From positions 3,101,450 through 3,165,449 of the forward strand of contig JAIZWK010000001.1 in assembly GCA_021498095.1 (NCBI GenBank): a stretch of DNA of 64,000 nucleotides, given 5' to 3'. Source of the DNA: Candidatus Harpocratesius repetitus (GTDB lineage Archaea > Asgardarchaeota > Lokiarchaeia > Sigyniarchaeales > Promethearchaeaceae). The notes beneath the pieces were generated by a model. The model was not told the origin of the DNA. It was given only the letters and a program-made list of their open reading frames with translations, and made no database searches. The position numbers and the translations under genes are program-made. Below, in pieces: positions 63,901 through 64,000 of this stretch. Position 1 is the first letter of the stretch; each line of letters starts with the position of its first letter.

Positions 63901-64000
63901 GGAAATTCGAATATATTCCCGACCTTTAAACTTAAAGTACGGGTTTGAATGGTCCACGTGATTGGCAGTGCCTGCGGTGTCCAGTTAAATGGCGGTTTTA
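57933..64000 (-). CDS. giant Cas12/TnpB-like RuvC nuclease, N-terminus beyond right edge
   Basis: One frame of at least 2021 codons, open at base 64000. The first TTG (63824) is only the first possible start inside the window, and coding-like sequence continues before it. About 1400 residues of mainly helical, Lys/Asn-rich sequence precede the nuclease, including a coiled-coil-like stretch near 1110-1200 (numbering from the TTG). RuvC-I is TGVDLGLRSP with Asp 1419. A Lys/Arg-rich helix lies at 1478-1520. RuvC-II is RINFESLWK with Glu 1600. NVRYVPAAYTSKLS follows near 1645, as in Cas12a. RuvC-III is VDRDVNGAYNIAR with Asp 1759. No CxxC zinc finger is present. The C-terminus is EDEASDMPPP plus a Glu/Pro tail. 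No CRISPR array, Cas1/Cas2 or transposase lies near it. Confidence 0.85.
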   Translation of the reverse strand, partial: KPPFNWTPQALPITWTIQTRTLSLKVGNIFEFPSLILRSSDHDKKKGLSNFTLNSLQKLSFTEKEKKEFIKHLSYQYYNIDLSNFSDTIEYLKNPQKYYEKRKNLADALQEYQESFNKLRFKTPLFSTIRNFIDLLFASPLIRPSDKYLGIKINKAKRSELPIDTAPDNKKTQEYAEWHVKRLEACLEPLKAEAEIILAQVNRFALKVFGIFQTEINGLENGDFRKRILKENQKKFADMILRAFRTAWKDSIFGYFAKNQHSKRSYYIYTQEDAQKSCEELDKEPPCRITISESGKYSQIQLYKDMIEKYSEEFQILFENADSSLVFDNLHYRSENSQNNNAVSSAAEERFDHLEKLIQAALEDGSFDAFNKTLNTLSNFDKIDFDNGSTEDEDENEKEQNQKDNLSDPKDTVFQLPSTFKSTDPQELRNKNYKLADFVKEISATAVSNIAQLKINSDYYSFELKLNHLVLKSMADVLKDHYTKYSSDIYCQYVHFYRFINFIRHNLTYSESYQNYLSEYSKNLNLLKLNKINIAEQFNKFKKNISNELKALFTPARKGSWNIKRKSSHYYIDERTCKIARSEWFLHRAEAVKRIQTYLSQIPNKVLTNDETSTKFSFIKIFGNLKETFLVFGKSGIFAPNSLNEEQILQDYNKDISEANSFIDSINTKCNQLSYTEKLSWNRIYTNVCGIFTQELNLSAYAVIQQINHPNKFAYSPKIGKMWKMWITEARMMRILKKFELNFQNENYFPPVSTNSLIKWKNLWLNPSFKPKRSAKTNYVNNNIEKKNPIKSLSYESTKSLENNPSFTGWIQKYGVKGLNLLSISPTVWFYEKKAEKGDKNNSFGKFPALNLSRLVFRSKSKNDVQELLKSHLEKSNNAEEWQTTPTKIQTNKADTLIKIISILQTVFQFSVESTEDITLSFNYLKKLLSKFKRDGEFTKLPDLTEDYKNLAVELKQEYEDNYLDNPKPKNTDPIKELFTMMREVVQKGPPASDLSYFQIYAKYILYPPDQWPVYKDFSATVRLPQDDSSYFLIQVKNASEPYELLRYYLLYLLPKGKTEPGPNRDYLILCSPINISKGDFHLQEEWDKFFNLNLPQVKEMVVNEKHIKWFYFHQKRTGVPFLVKFTKIEEISTTIKNLMPMIFPVKSLEQSHPLLMPISLLKSLDPFEKVDLSKEIDKIEKQNKKFENLKNKVKKKISSIKKSFKAKKQNLDETEKKINNVLSNLGKKILKIKYSDYINFKNQNFDILDSKLDNSIQQYLINFQALKQIIKELSEIINKSNFSSKVLLNRIQPLLINFRIMQGLIDPKAPYKYKKEVLIKYKDIIVPELQKFLKVFPGDKNVQNLSFIDYVNYLGNKFLKETDKIKDEKEKSAWQKLIIFPKPFLNSKATTETWKFYSFISKIYPKILINALGKNKLPSKSSENPLVEGNFYGFAPFSTPLLQVKPNGDIRIYHPFKFLRPRIHSKMPGYISTGVDLGLRSPYELQIYFQPQNKFLSTDKIKIKTLNNTEISLSEYTARKNFEQRNLIKHSNNTVKTAALFQQKKNRVENRFKVKKVKKCVRASKYLLKKSYMKRSINSKSTRLNRNIAHNLSRAVFRSSEASINHCLQNEDLKQSVISYIQNLWPSVGSQFFIDENNPNSSFIKNIFKMHSRINFESLWKYKATKGESFALEKARWLRGLLPDYTQEMGSMKGINVRYVPAAYTSKLSISGTEGKKGFLMVFHKNRIFPVKGPGYTANFNEFASFISKNPDKYEYNFSVPTKIIELCNEYFNSKENNTNIDFIHASQGNTFLYENIVKSENDEKPKAEKFIVDRDVNGAYNIARYNKLKYFEETVNLQIDRYKNTGKRNSKSMKKWTNKLLSGLLKVLDTSFGSYHPYGSLEWFDWRELSNKERETVLNAAKSGIIYNASKVKNMELKDIFNYLKNEADKVKFTDPITVDSPFEPIYQTFKQIHTFYSFVEKDKRSKIKLSKAGWLKKWNQIISQKTEHEKSKQESQQHEDEASDMPPPSNIEEEKPPP

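Noticed and set aside
1..64000. tRNA or rRNA genes
   Set aside because: No cloverleaf-like GC-rich segment with a GTTCRANYC-type T-loop was found by eye.

Overview
The window looks like an Asgard archaeon, most likely of the Lokiarchaeia (Promethearchaeota). This rests on gene content, not on a marker tree. The DNA is AT-rich. Archaeal metabolism genes (F420 gamma-glutamyl ligase cofE, a methanopterin-type dihydropteroate synthase, AMP phosphorylases, an ATP-dependent DNA ligase, hdrA-mvhD) sit beside eukaryote-like ones (a gelsolin-domain protein, longin/roadblock-like proteins, an MglA/Ras-like GTPase, a 3-ketodihydrosphingosine-reductase-like enzyme, a TPR-solenoid plus beta-sandwich protein). 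A bacterial-type gyrBA pair and AbrB, MoxR-VWA and histidine-kinase genes complete the picture.

Layout. 1-0.58 kb: the start of an adenine DNA methyltransferase that leaves the left edge. 0.6-2.7 kb: cofE and a dihydropteroate-synthase-like gene. 2.9-7.7 kb: gyrB-gyrA. 7.9-17.7 kb: M29 aminopeptidase, 7TM-like histidine kinase, secreted zinc phospholipase-like protein, MFS exporter, KDSR-like reductase, small membrane protein, monoacylglycerol-lipase-like hydrolase, and nadE with a large Asn/Gln microsatellite insertion. 17.9-32.2 kb is an accessory region: an LRR-like protein, an unknown 776-residue ORF, two IS607-type recombinase remnants in opposite orientation, a small GTPase, an ABC exporter, a membrane acyltransferase, a frameshifted DUF285-repeat surface protein and a decayed subtilisin. 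32.3-40 kb: cytoskeleton/trafficking-like small proteins, MoxR-VWA, a histidine phosphatase, a gelsolin protein, a TauE/SafE permease and an AbrB-type regulator. 40-53 kb: DNA ligase, two AMP phosphorylase paralogues flanking a GHMP sugar kinase, a TPR/Ig-like protein, DUF1684, a hybrid histidine kinase with a shortened receiver, an M24 peptidase and a hemerythrin. 53.3-57.7 kb: an odd PIN protein, then mvhD and hdrA.

Two things stand out. First, mvhD and hdrA each read through two in-frame TGA codons exactly where the families have conserved cysteines. They are therefore almost certainly selenoproteins, and standard ORF calling breaks them into pieces. Candidate SECIS-like hairpins lie just 3' of mvhD and in the leader of hdrA. 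Second, the right end (57.9-64.0 kb, minus strand) is one open frame of at least 2021 codons, still open at the edge. It carries a complete RuvC triad with Cas12a/TnpB-like motifs, a YVPAAYTSK block like the one in Cas12a, and a Pro/Glu-rich tail. It is larger than the Cas12 effectors I know of. The window shows no CRISPR array, Cas1/Cas2 or transposase next to it. It may be an undescribed giant RNA-guided or TnpB-lineage nuclease.

A compact double-palindrome repeat occurs just downstream of the giant gene and again, inverted, at 32.1 kb, with a degenerate half copy beside the IS607 gene. No tRNA, rRNA or CRISPR array was seen. Calls come from reading translations and motifs by eye; no database search was possible.
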